From the NCBI GenBank assembly GCA_039090855.1, contig CM077002.1, positions 86,556,194 through 86,620,193 on the forward strand: a stretch of 64,000 nucleotides of DNA, in the 5' to 3' direction. The stretch is from Macrothele yani. Its lineage: Eukaryota > Arthropoda > Arachnida > Araneae > Macrothelidae. Shown here piece after piece: positions 45,037 to 56,205 of the stretch. Made by a program: the position numbers and the translations under genes. Under the pieces are notes generated by a model. The model was not told the DNA's origin. It was given only the letters and a program-made list of their open reading frames with translations, and searched no databases. The stretch's first letter is position 1, and each line of letters begins with the position of its first letter.

Positions 45037-47859
45037 AAGTACTAATATGCTTTTCTATGTTGTACAGAAAACTGGGGAACTATAAATTTCGGTTTTGGTT
45101 TGAACAGATTTGCTGTGTCTCTGCACTTTTGGTTCTTCTGTTAATAGCTTGTTTCGCACGCGAGTTTCTATCTTACTCATATGTATCTTTTGCAAATCGA
45201 AAAGGTTTTATCCGGTTTTTCCTGCCAACAATGTACAGGATACAACAAAAGAAAGGGTGGCTGCTGTGGACCTATTTTCTGTAGCGTATCACTACAACAT
45301 TTATTGCTCTTCTGCCAATAACGTAAGTCCTCTTTCTCTTGTACCCGTCATTTCCACACAGCAACAAACCTTCCTTTTAACGGACCAACGCTTCACATCT
45401 TCACTGGAGCGATGCATTATTCCTATCGCAGCTTCTCTTCACAGTGTCAGACTCACAGGTCCATATTACAATAAAAATCTTTAAAACACGTTTAAAATAT
45501 GAAATATCTGAAAAAATATGAAATACATTAAAATATGAAAAATATGAAGTTTTAACCCTTTGTCAATAAACACAAGAGGCTAGTTCCATCAGAGGCATGC
45601 ATTCAGTCGCTGACTTTAAACATTTGGAGCAAAATTACATATGCTTCCAATTTATGGACTTAAAGCATAATAATTAAAGAAGGTGATATTCTTCTGTCCT
45701 TGGCACTGCGTAACAATAATACAACTTCCAGTGATTAACAGTGAAAAGCAACATGACATGCGATGACTGTCTTTTTTTCTTGTAGTAGAAAATTATATTC
45801 TGAACTTCATTTTTAGATTTAATTGCCCAGTCTGGCACCTAGGGCAACTAGATTATTTATTTACCTGCCCAGGTCAATGATTCACACGACTCAGGCATGG
45901 TATTTTTCAAACCCTGATATGTATAAGTAAAAATATATACAGTACATAATTTCATACATACATATTAATTAAAGCTTATATATTTCATTATTACTACTTT
46001 AGCAAAAACTTCCCATTACAAAAAAAATTACCTTTGCTTGTCTCTGTGGGTACTATTTCACTTTTACAGCATTGCAATCTTATGCGTAATGAAAATTTCT
46101 GTAGTACATACTAACTTTTTAATGAAAAATTTGTAATGTTTTAAGAACAATACGTTGCTACAATTTTTTTTGTCCCCCTTGAATTTCATTATAACGAGTT
46201 TCGACAGTTATTCTTTTTTTACTGAATCTGGTAAATGCTGGCCAAGAAAATGACAGTGAAAATATATCATGAACAGTTTCTTTGCTTTGCAAATGTAGTA
46301 ATTAAAGTTAAATGTAAAAAAGAATTGATTTCATTCTAAATTTCTGCGAGTGAAATCTTTCACCTGTGTTACTTTAAGCAGGGCTTGGAAAATATCCGAA
46401 ATGTTACATGCGCAGCTGGGTATATACATAAATTATTTACCTACCCAGGTAGTAAAACCTGGATGCCCAGGAAAATTTATATTTTAAGATAAATCAGAAC
46501 CACTTTTTTTTTTAAGTTAAAAAATATGAAATTTTTTACACATTTTGTAATTCCTATTTTAAAGGTCTATTCAAAATGTTCAATATGCAAAGCATGTATT
46601 TCATGTTTTAAGATGATAGTGCTGAAATTGGTACAAAATGATGTGATGAAATTGTTTTTTGAGAAATTTAAAGATTCTGCCGTGTTCTTTTCCTTTGTCA
46701 CTAAACACCTGATTTGCACATCAATAAAAATTGTTTCAGTATCTTCAGGTATTGCCAAGATATTATAAATACAACTATTTAATAGTTTTCCAAAAAAAAA
46801 TTTGTGCTCCAAAATGGTTTCCTTGTGGCAACACAACAATGAAAGAACAGGTTTAGTCACTGAAGTCATTTCTAAAACATTCCAAACAGGAAAATTCAAT
46901 ATTTTAGAAATATTGATATGCATTAATGTTCTACAATGACTCAGTTAGAATCAGGGTCTAAACAAGTGTTTCTTCTTTTGGGTGGGGGTCTGAGATTTGA
47001 AATTATGCCCTATCAAGTTCAAAAGCTCTCATTTCCATTCAAGTATTTTTTTTCTTTTCTTTCTGATACCTTAATTATGGGGAAGCAATGTGATCTTTCA
47101 AAAGCAGTACTTCCAGTTTTTGACATAATTTTACTTAACATGTGAAAAGTAGGTAAATATCCAAAAATTAGAGATAGGAAACAAGACAGTAAAAGTTCTG
47201 GGAACACTGACAACACAGTGCTCAGTAGAATGTAAAATGAACCAGCACACAAGGCAGTGAATGTGAAAACAAAAAAAGCATGATTCAACCCTATGTCAAA
47301 TGTAATACTAGCCAAAACCTACATGAAAAACCAACTTTGACACCATTGTGGATTGAATACCCTTATAGACGCAATGTACTCGGATGCCAGTTCGTAGTTC
47401 TGTTTGTCATTGATATAACATATAAATACAAGAATACGCCTGTACATATCTTTACTACATAACTGCCCTTTGTATTCATTCATGCAAATACTACATAAGT
47501 ACGTATGTGCAAATTAAAATGTCTAAAAGAAACGTAAGTATTGTTCAACCAACTGTGTGTACAGAGTTCGTAAAGCCTAATGTTAAACAAATCTGTGTGT
47601 AACTGATGTCATTATTTATCATATTGTAATAAACCTGATTTTAAGATATGAAAATATCATTACTCACATTTAGAACTGAATTGATTCAGTTATAATGTAA
47701 GTATCCAACAATTTCACACTCGCACACTCTTCCACAAAAAACATGCATTTACTTGCACACTCTTTTACAAAAAATGCATTTATGTAAAAGTCGGTGACTA
47801 CTTGCCGTGAGGCTTAACCGAATATGGCCAAACTTCATATTTACAGGGATTGCATTTCA
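45037..47859. other. AT-rich sequence, possible hAT ends
   Basis: No gene. Ends resembling hAT termini, ATTTTTCAAACCCTG (to about 45917) and CAGGGCTTGGAAAATATCC (from about 46379), face each other. Both are associated with TTTACCTRCCCAGGT. They may be remnants of two related insertions. Confidence 0.4.
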
Positions 47860-48080
47860 AATTACAGCTTAAGTTAATACGGTCAAACTTATTTTTTCGG
47901 GTATAGCCCTTCAAATTATGGCGTAGCTCAATACGGTCAAACTTATTTTTTTATGGGCAATGCCCTTCAAATTATGGCGTAGCTCAATACGGTCAAACTT
48001 ATTTTTTTATGGGCAATGCCCTTCAAATTATGGCGTAGCTCAATACGGTCAAACTTATTTTTTTGTGGGAGTTGCTCTTC
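47860..48080. repeat. Subterminal tandem repeat of the CMC-like element, about 60 bp unit
   Basis: The unit with GCGTAGCTCAATACGGTCAA and ACTTATTTTTTTATGGGCAA occurs three times almost unchanged (from about 47920) plus diverged copies on each side. A, T and GGGC content resembles the left subterminal ACGGG repeats. Confidence 0.9.
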
Positions 48081-48226
48081 AGATTATGGGCTTAGTATTT
48101 AGGGTTCAGACCGTAATTTCATGGGCTTTCACAAAAATGGGCCAAGCTGTAGTTTTATGGGCAACGGCCGGGCCCCCAGTTGCCGGCCATTGCCCGTAAT
48201 CTAACTGTGAAAATTTTAACAGTGTA

Positions 48227-48735
48227 ACCAACACACGGCCATCACTGGCACCCAGGCAGAACCGGCTTTCATCAGAAAACACAACAGATCTCCACTCCGT
48301 CCTCTAATGAGCTCTAGCTTGACACCACTGACGTCGCAAACGGCAGTGGTTTGGAGTAAGTGGAATGCACGCTACAGGGCGTCTGGCTCGGAGCTGTCCT
48401 TCAAGTAACCGATTTGTAACAGTTCGTTGTGTCACTGTGGTGGCAACTGCAGCTCGAATTGCTGCCGCAGACGCGGTACGATGCGCCACGGCCATACGCC
48501 GTACACGGCGGTCTTCCCTCTCAGTAGTGCCACGTGGCCGGCCGGAACCCGGTCTTCTTGAGGCAGTACCTTCCCTTGACCACCGCTGCCAACAATCATG
48601 CACAGTGGCTACATTCCTGCCAAGTCGTTCTGCAATATTGCGGAAAGAAAATCCACCTTCTCGTAGCCCTATTACACGACCTCGTTCAAACTCCGTGCGC
48701 TGTTGATAATGGCTTCTTCGTCTTCTTAAAGGCAT
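48227..48735 (-). pseudogene. Tc1 transposase, N-terminal DNA-binding half
   Basis: The minus strand encodes PLRRRRSHYQQRTEFERGRV, IGLREGGFSFRNIAERLGRN (first helix-turn-helix), a GRPRG hinge, and TVTNRLLEGQLRARRPVACI (second HTH), then LTPNHCRLRRQWCQARAH and a stop. Downstream the family sequence continues (EWRSVVFSDESRF with the first catalytic Asp, then ASDGRVLV) up to the TA where the CMC-like element entered. One stop shortly after RAH breaks the frame. Confidence 0.9.
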
Positions 48736-48978
48736 TCTTGACTAACATCAACACACTACGTCGAATCTCAACGATAACTAACGCTCACAAACGTTACAGC
48801 GCGTATTTACAGCAAACCTGCTTTGCATGTTCCGAGGGGCGCTACTAGCGCCACACGTATGCGCCGAGCGCGAAATTTGTATAGACATCGTCTTACAGAT
48901 GTACCCTCACCGCCTACCAACTGTCGTTTATCTAACACAACTCCTTCTTGGTGTTGGGATTTTTTTTTCGTCAGTGTA

Positions 48979-49147
48979 TATACAAACTATCAGAACAAAA
49001 GCTAATATTTTTTACCAGCTAAGTTTAATAAAAAGAACTGCAAGACAGGACCAACAGGAGAATTATGCGGCTAACTGAAACACAGGTTACATGAAATTGA
49101 ATTGAAAATTTAATAACATTCTTCTTCTTTCGTGCCCCAGATAATAA
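48979..49147. other. Short spacer
   Basis: No feature recognised between the Tc1 end and the MULE gene. Confidence 0.4.
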
Positions 49148-50570
49148 TTAAATGTTCAAACAAATTACAAGGAGAGGTTGTACGCTATTCCGCGACAAAA
49201 ATCTACAACAGAATGTGCATGAGTCCTGGCTTACCAGAATCCTTTGAATTCTTTTTTCTCGCATAATGATATCCTTCTTTAGAGGTTTGGAAGCTTCGCC
49301 TCGATATATGGCCTCTATGTCATGTTCGACAGCATTTTGTTCTTTCTGTAGTTCTGTTATTAAACGGAATACACCAACGTGAGGACGTCCAACCAAATTT
49401 TTCCATCGATGATGCCAAGCCTCGACTTTGTTTTGTGTTCGGGGGATGTCAGTTACGTGAACTGACCAGATGTTTGGGGGAAAGAGTGGTTCTGACCGTT
49501 GAACATCCCCGTTGCGTAATCTTCGCCGAATCGGTTCACAAACATAATGGTCTTCGAACCACTGGAGCAAGTCCTTCGACTGTTCATCAAATAATGCTTT
49601 GATTTCAGAAAAAGCAGCAGGAATTCGATCAGGAGTGATGAAAGCCAGAGCAGCGATGTGATGAACCAAAAGACTATACTCCCCATCCTCTCCGTACCTG
49701 GTTTGAAGTCCTGGAATGCTTTGAAGTTTACGATATATGTTTTTACCTAAATGGAAAAAGCAGCAGTGATGTTGAGCCTGAGGGAATTCATTCTTGACAG
49801 CGTTTATAACAGCCTTTTCAAAGTCAGTTACAAAGTAATCTGGCTGTAACTGCAAATTGTTTTGAGTCGCAAAACCAATCAAATCTTGAAATAGTCTTGT
49901 ATAGCTGGCTTGCTGCCTTCTAGACATCAAGGCATAAACTAAGGGAAGAACTCGACAGTTACTTTCTGGTCCAACTGGGGCATGAATAGAATATAGCTGA
50001 TGGAAAACAGTCGGCACGGTCTTAAATGTTCCATCCATTATCCAGTACTTGGCTTCGCTAAGCCTTTTGACATCGGCAGTTGTCGAGAACAGCAATATTT
50101 TGCTCTCGCCAATAATAGATTCCTTAATCAGAAATAAATCACCTGTTATTGTATGCTTCAGCTCTTGGGGAATATTTAAATTTTCAAGTGATGTAGGTTC
50201 TTGAGGTGTGTCTTTGCGTCGGGATCTTTTAATTCATTGTCTCAGGGCATCTTTTGATGGCATGCTTTGGGAAGCGACTAAATTCATCCCCGTGACTGTT
50301 TGTTGAACCAGCTGAATTGGTAAATCATTAGATGAGCGAGCATTTTCTTTTACTTCTGCCAATTTTTTCGCTACTTGAGATTTCAAAGCATCTGGTGCAT
50401 GGATGTGCTCAGTTGTGTCTTTCAAATGGTGCTAACCACCAAACAAAACCGTTCGGGCTCTGCCTTTGCATCCTTTCCCTTTTTGAACACAAATCCAGTA
50501 GAATAGCTCATTGCGTTTACGTTCTTTCAAATAGAGATTCTCTTTCACACTCAGTTTTTCCCTCCTTTCT
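49148..50570 (-). pseudogene. FLYWCH-MULE transposase, nearly intact
   Basis: Reads on the minus strand. The N-terminal FLYWCH zinc finger is at about 50570-50400: NELFYWICVQKGKGCKGRAR ... EHIHAPDAL, with the W, two Cys and paired His. A linker follows, then the MULE transposase core from about 50215. Within the 315-codon frame from 50095, MDGTFKTVP holds Asp 21, VTDFEKA Asp 91, CFFHLGKN the conserved C/H, and NKVEAWHHRW Glu 224, so the DDE triad is complete. Two in-frame stops are visible: one after LFGG near 50433 and a TGA near 50235 after ALRQ, where CGA to TGA would explain it. The frame otherwise stays open, so decay is recent. Termini and the 9-bp duplication expected for MULEs were not found. 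Confidence 0.88.
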
Positions 50571-52515
50571 GTGATGTTACTGTTACTAATTCACAAATTT
50601 CAGGCATAATTCTTTTAAGACATTAATTATCCAGACAAAATTTATCACAGATATAAAAATATTTTCACGAACTAGCTTTCATGTAAGACAGTCTTCGATA
50701 GAGTTTTGGAACGCAAATGGAGAGTAGTGTTTGTGCAACCACATCAGATGAGAGACAGGAAACGCAAATGGAGAGTGTAGTGTTTGTACAACCACATCAG
50801 ATGAGAGACAGGAAACGCAGTTCACATCGTTTCCGCTTTTACAGATAATGAAGTTAGGGGTACACTTTGGACTTCGGCCCTTGTCGTTTGCTTCAACCAA
50901 CGCGCGGTGAAAACACGTGTAGCGTTTGACGCTGCCGCTGCTTGTTTGTACCTGTGTTTGCTCCCGCGCTGTGTGTTTTACGTTATCGCTTTTTGCTGAG
51001 CGCGTGAGCCGCGCGTGTATTATCACTCGGGTTCCGATTTGGGTTCGCCCGGCGTAATATTGGCACCCAAGGGGAATGTCGAGTGGATTGTGATTCTGCG
51101 ATTCCCCGATTTAGGGCTGACGCAGCTTCAGAATCCACTGACGGGGCGTTGTGATTCACACAGCAGATTTTCCTTTGGGAGTCAAAGGGTCTGCCGTGTG
51201 CCGCAATATTTTCGTGAACGTCTAGAATTAAAAAAAAAAACATATTACAAAGAATTTCTGAGTCCCTGCCGTAGATTGTGTATACTATCTCCATAAATCC
51301 AGGGTTGAGCATACAATCAAAGAAACACTCATGATAATACGTGGACTAATTAACATGGAAAACACTTTATTAGTCTTGTGTTGGCAAATCAATAAAGATA
51401 CGCACACATATTGGATTAGGACCCTGTGCTCATTACCTCAAGAATGTAAGTTGATATAAATATAGGTATTAAACTAGCAGTCACCTATTAATAATTTATA
51501 TATATATATATAAACACTTCGCTAAAATAACACACGATGCTAGCAAAAGAAAATGATGCCGACTTTTCTGACAGGAACACGTGCTCATTGCCTACTCGAT
51601 TATACAATAAAATATTAATCCTAGCGGAAGACTTTAGTAACACTGATCGATGCTATACGTATAATTGAGGGGACACCAAAAAGAAAGAATAGGATGGAAT
51701 TCCTACCTTAACTTCCAAATCTGGCCTGGAGACCGCACTGCGGCTGTGGATTCATCCGGGGGTATGGAGTCCTTGCAGGTACACGCCATTAAAGTTCGTT
51801 ATCGATATTTTATGTGGCACATAGGTAATCACGTGTAAAAGTCTCTTAGGTAACGTTCTGGGGTCGCGCTGCTGACCACTCCTGGCCCGGGAGATTTCTC
51901 ATCCTGTGGTTGCTATCTTTTCGGTTACACAAAAAGTTCTTTGGGTGATACTCGTTATTTTCCACTAGTAGTCCGCGTCTTGGGGTAGATTCTCGTGTTT
52001 CGGAAGGTCCTAGTTTGCACATCTGGTAGTCACACAAGCTAGACGTCGCGGTCCATCACTCGTCCTTTCCGCAGCTGCAACCGTCGTACGGGCCCTCATC
52101 GTCCTTAGCAGGGTCGCTTCCCTTGGAAACCTCGGTGGTTGCCTTCCATCGAAGTCACGGAAAACTGTACGCTGTTCAGAAATGCCGGCAAAAATCTAAG
52201 TTTTACTTGGCAGCTCCTAGGTGACAGTCATGAAGGAAAGTGAAGAAGTCCTTCTCTTCCGTTGAAAAAAAATGTATGTGTCTCTCTCCGTTGAAATTTT
52301 CGACGACCCTCCAGTGTTACACCCACTACCTAAAAATTACACGATGACCAATCCTAAAAAGGGAAATACACAAGTTTTCCCCGAATTAAACTCCCAGTCT
52401 AAATTCTACTGATTGGAGAATTAACATTGAGTCTTCCCATTCGTTAGGGGGTCAAAATGGCTACCTCTCCGGTGCAAAATTCCAACGAATCGCCTACGCT
52501 GAAATCAGCTTTAAA
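50571..52515. other. Unassigned sequence with a small tandem repeat
   Basis: A 57-60 bp unit (GGAACGCAAATGGAGAGT, CAACCACATCAGATGAGAGA) is repeated twice at 50706-50820. An imperfect stem surrounds 51090-51140. A (TA)n run lies at 51497-51511. The stretch 51700-52200 is more GC-rich with no recognised domain. Confidence 0.5.
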
Positions 52516-53914
52516 ACATTAGAAATTATATGAAAAATATTTTCCATCAGGTGTTGTATGGAATAGAGAAAGAATTTTTCAAATCGGAGTTCTAGAAGCA
52601 GAAATAACACAGAAAACGCAATTTACCTCTGCGCCCCCTAGCGGAAAATCTATGATTTACTTGAACATTTTGAATTTATATGAAAAAGATTTCGCATCAG
52701 AAACACTATTAATTAAAGAAGGAATTTTTCAAATCGGACTCCCAGAAGTAGAGATATTGACAAAAATAAGATATACATCTACGCCCCCTGGCGTAGAAAC
52801 CATGCATCATTTTAAGAAGAAAATGTCCCTTAAAGGTTTGCCGACATGACTAGTATCGGTCTACAAACGACTTTTTTTCAATCGAGATTTTAAAGATCAT
52901 ATTTTGTGGCAAATACATCATAAGCGGAAATTAAGACTTACGCCCCTGGTGGTCAAATTATTTTTTACAAAAATTAGAAATTATGTGCCAAGGGTTTTCT
53001 GTCAGGATCTGTATCCGGTGTAGAAAGAATGTTTCAAATCGGAGATTTAGAAGCAGAGATACATGGGTAAACGCAATTTACCTTTACGCCCCCTAGTGGA
53101 AAGTATATCAATTACTAGAAAATTTTGAAATTATATGAAAAACATGTCGCACCGGAAACTCTATCTAATAAAGAAAGAATTTTTCAAATCGGACCATTAG
53201 AAGCAGAGGTATTGACAAAAATAAGATATAAATCTACGCTCCCTGGCGGAGAAACCATGCAATATTTTAAGAAGAAAATATTCCGGAAATGTTTATCGAC
53301 GTGAGTGGCATCGGTCCACAAAAGATGGTTTTCAATCGAGATTTTAGAACCTCAGAGTTTATGGCAAATACATCAGAAACAAAAATTAACACTTACGCCC
53401 CTGGTGGCCAAAGTATTCTTTACCAAAAATTAGAAATTATAAGCAAAGGATTTTCTATCAGGAGCTGTATCCGCTAAAGAAAACATTTTTCAAATAGGAG
53501 TTTTAGAAGAAGAGATATCGGCGGAAAACGCAATTTACATTTACGCCCCCTAGCGGGAAATCTATGCGTAATTTGAAAAAGCAACTATATCTTAAATACT
53601 CTTCGACATAAATGGAATCGAACGATAAAAGAATTTTTTCAATCAGATGATTAGAAGCGAATATGTGGAATAAAATGTATTTTTGAATTCGACATCATCT
53701 GCATTTACGCCCTCTAGCAGCGAAATTGTATATCGTAAAAAAAAAATCGAAATAAAGGATCATCATTCGCACATTTCAATCTTCCCAATACAAAAATAAT
53801 TTTTCAAAGCGGACTAATAGTTTCGGAGAAATCGCGTCTACAGACGGACGGACGGACGGATGGACATACCGATAGCATAAGCACGATCTTTTTTACAAAA
53901 GACGTGCTAAAAAT
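52516..53914 (-). repeat. Left array, 150 bp monomers in a three-monomer higher-order pattern
   Basis: Monomer types alternate X-Y-Z-X-Y-Z-X-W. Each has a TTTTTCAAATCGG or similar start, an AGAAGCAGAGATAT-like block and the core CGCCCCCTAGCGG or CGCCCCTGGTGG. Cores are near 52633, 52793, 52941, 53088, 53237, 53397, 53543 and 53707. The array ends with CTACAGACGGACGGACGGA and ACAAAAGACGTGCTAAAAAT. Confidence 0.92.
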
Positions 53915-55221
53915 GCAAGTCACTACCGCAATCGTCCCTCACAAGTGGGTGACGATCAACGGTAGTGGCCTAGTGTGTGAAACGTTTTTGCTTTCATCAA
54001 AGCATTTCGCGTATCACTAGACACTTTAAGCATGTCTACACTTTAAGCACTGGGCATATCCTTGTGGGCTTAAATTTTCAGAATTAATAACCACAGAAAA
54101 GGTAGCCCAAAAAATCGCTTTCTTTAACGTCCACAAAAGCCTTAGCTCATGCCAGCAACAGGTGCAAATCCAAGCAATGTGTGTAGGTGTGTGTGCGTGT
54201 GTGTGGGGGAACGCAGTAGGGGGGAAACTCGGGTGGCTTCGAAAGCAAGGCTGAGATGTTTTAGTTTTGGTTTCGTGTCCAAAGTCTATGTCCGCTGCTC
54301 TTCTCTGGGTCAGTCAGCTGTTGTCTTGCAGCTAGTAGGCACGGAATTGCATTACATCACTGGCACCGGAAATCGGGTCTGCGACACTTCGTAAACCTGT
54401 GCTTGGTACTGTGAAAATGAGTGTAATTACAAAACAGAACAGAAGCAGAATATATAAAACAAAACAAATAAGCATTTCTTCTAGATATTTTTTACGGAAG
54501 TAGCTTTCCTCTGTTTCCTTCACTTGGAAGAGCAGTTTGCATTTTTTAACCTTCCCTCTGTCTTGACAGATTTAAAAGTTATTTGCTGTGTTTATAAGTA
54601 TATAATTTTTTGTTTTATATGCGTGCGCTTACAAGTAGCCTTGAATGAGCAATGGGCGCCCATATTGAAGCTTTAATTGATTCCTAATTCCTATAAATGC
54701 AAATCATCGTACGGAGCAAGTGTTTTTCCGGTGTAAACTTCCGAAATAAATGGAATATGGATTGGAAGGGAAGAGAGAGATTGCCAAAGATCAAAGACGA
54801 AAAGATGCGCGCAAAATAAATAAATTAATTAATAAAAATAGCATAAGGCGGGAGAGTAGAATGATTACGAGAAACAAGAAATATGATCACGGGAAGGAAA
54901 AGACAGAGACTTCAAAAACAGAATGACCTAAATTTATCAACAACCTGACAACAGGGTACACATGCAAGTGCAGGCCCGTCCAAGCCCGCCTACGAAATTG
55001 TAGGCCCGGTCCGTAAGTTTTAAATTACAGGCAGGCCCGTCCGGGCCCGTGCAGGGCTCTAACACACATATTGCGTGTGGTTTTGCTTACATTTTCTTTG
55101 TACATCTTTGTAAATATTGTAAATAATTATCTTAACGTGTAGTTAAAATATACTTAGTTATCTTACGTATAGTGTAAGTACGTGTTTGCTTAAATAACAA
55201 AATAAACGTTTTCTAAAAGTC
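53915..55221. other. Region upstream of the THAP exon
   Basis: Probably the 5' region of the transposon. Contains a degenerate (GT)n at about 54178-54208 and a hAT-like end with GGCCCGTCCGGGCCCGTGCA near 55025-55060. No promoter can be defined. Confidence 0.4.
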
Positions 55222-55437
55222 ATGCCACAGGCTGCGCCGTTTCAAGTTGTAAAAACCGCGACAAAACTGTTCCGGGTGTTACCTATAATCGTTTTCCGAA
55301 AGATGTGCAACAAAGAAAGTCGTGGTTGAACGCGTGTCGTCCTGAAGATGTTTTCAATATGGAAAATGCAAGAATATGTTCATTGCATTTCGCGGATGAA
55401 GACTTTATAAGAGATCTGAAAAATGAGTTATTGAGAG
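55222..55437 (+). pseudogene. THAP zinc finger exon of the P-superfamily transposase
   Basis: Encodes CAVSSCKNRDKTVPGVTYNR, FPKDVQQRKSWLNACRPEDV, and ARICSLHFADEDFIRDLKNE. The C2CH zinc ligands are C-x4-C at the start and C-x2-H in ICSLHF. The invariant P, W and F of the THAP fold are present, so the site-specific DNA-binding domain is recognisable in full. ATG at 55222 is one base out of frame with the domain, indicating an indel. A donor (GAG/GTAATA) at 55437-55438 ends the exon. The next exon resumes at 57936. Confidence 0.88.
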
Positions 55438-55474
55438 GTAATAAATAATACGAAACGACTCTAGAAAGGTGTAC

Positions 55475-56203
55475 CTCATGTACAGTGGCGTAACTTGCAG
55501 AATATGCGCCCCCCCCCCCGCATGATTTACTTTAGCGCTCTCAAGCGCAATGATTTTCCAGGATTTCAAGAACGAGGTGAGATGCGTTTTTTGCGGCGTG
55601 TGTGTGTGATGAATGGGAGGGGGGGGGGTTAAGGAAGTCAGGTGGAATGTCTGAAAAAGTAATGCTGGTACACAGAGCTTTGTAGTTTTAACTTTTTCAC
55701 TAATAGATTTAACAATACAGGTAATTGTTTCGTACAAAACTAAAATAAATCACTTGAAGAAATCCCCCTCTTGTACATGGCAGATCTGCGGCTGCTGTGA
55801 ATAAACGTTGGCGCCTGTCGTGTACGTAGTCCTAGGTGGCAGACTGACTGTTTCCCCACATCCTCCATGGGGAATCCCCATGTGGTCTTGCGTTTTTCTT
55901 CAGCAGCGCAGAGAGAGGGTGATTGGAGAGCGATCGTATGACAACCTGGAGCCAAAAGGCAGAATAACTTCAATCTGTAGGACATCCAGTGCTTTAAAAG
56001 TGAAACTTGACGTTTATTTAGGCAGAGCTAAATGCACCTTAAAAGAAAACATGAAACTTTGGGTTAATTATTTGTTTATTTGTCTTTGTGCGTGTTCTAC
56101 TAATTTTTTCAAGAAACTACAACTGGAAGCTCCAGTACGCCCCTTGGTTACCTGCGCACCCCCCTGCAGCTGAGGGGGTGGTAGTTACGCCACTGCTCAT
56201 GTA
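55475..56203. mobile_element. Non-autonomous hAT element with 8-bp target duplication
   Basis: The ends CAGTGGCGTAACTTGCAG (55483) and AGTTACGCCACTG (to 56195) are inverted repeats. CTCATGTA is duplicated exactly on both sides (55475-55482, 56196-56203). The 713 bp element encodes no transposase. It sits 45 bases into the intron of the THAP gene. Confidence 0.93.
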
Positions 56204-56205
56204 AG

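Larger units (their letters stand above)
33233..48226. mobile_element. CMC-like (CACTA/Mirage/Chapaev) transposon of about 15.0 kb
   Basis: Begins CACTGTTAAAAATTCCCGTA at 33235 and ends AAAATTTTAACAGTG at 48224, with TA duplicated on both sides (33233-33234, 48225-48226). CACTG-ended inverted repeats with subterminal copies of a TTTTACGGGC-like motif at both ends fit the CMC superfamily. A 2-bp TA duplication is described for Mirage-type members; EnSpm usually gives 3 bp. No transposase is recognisable inside. The interior is AT-rich and filled with older fossils and SINEs, so this copy is non-autonomous or very decayed. Confidence 0.8.
32559..48978 (-). mobile_element. Tc1-like transposon split by a 15 kb insertion
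   Basis: Left terminus CACTGACGGAAAAAAATCCC from 32561 and right terminus GGGATTTTTTTTTCGTCAGTG ending 48976 (identical in kind, inverted), each next to TA (32559-32560 and 48977-48978). The transposase reads on the minus strand: N-terminal part at 48735-48227, C-terminal part at 33232-32700. Removing the insert 33235-48224 and one TA leaves an element of about 1.43 kb, a normal Tc1 size. The frame runs on across the empty site (DGRVLV then RRRPGERLQ), which proves both the order of events and the TA duplication. Confidence 0.93.

Noticed and set aside
46379..46460. Complete hAT element at 45.8-46.5 kb
   Set aside because: The two hAT-like ends face each other instead of enclosing sequence, and the adjacent 8-mers do not match.
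48365..48848. Plus-strand frames opposite the Tc1 transposase
   Set aside because: Shadows of the well-matched minus-strand transposase; their composition is arginine/serine-rich as expected for an antisense frame.
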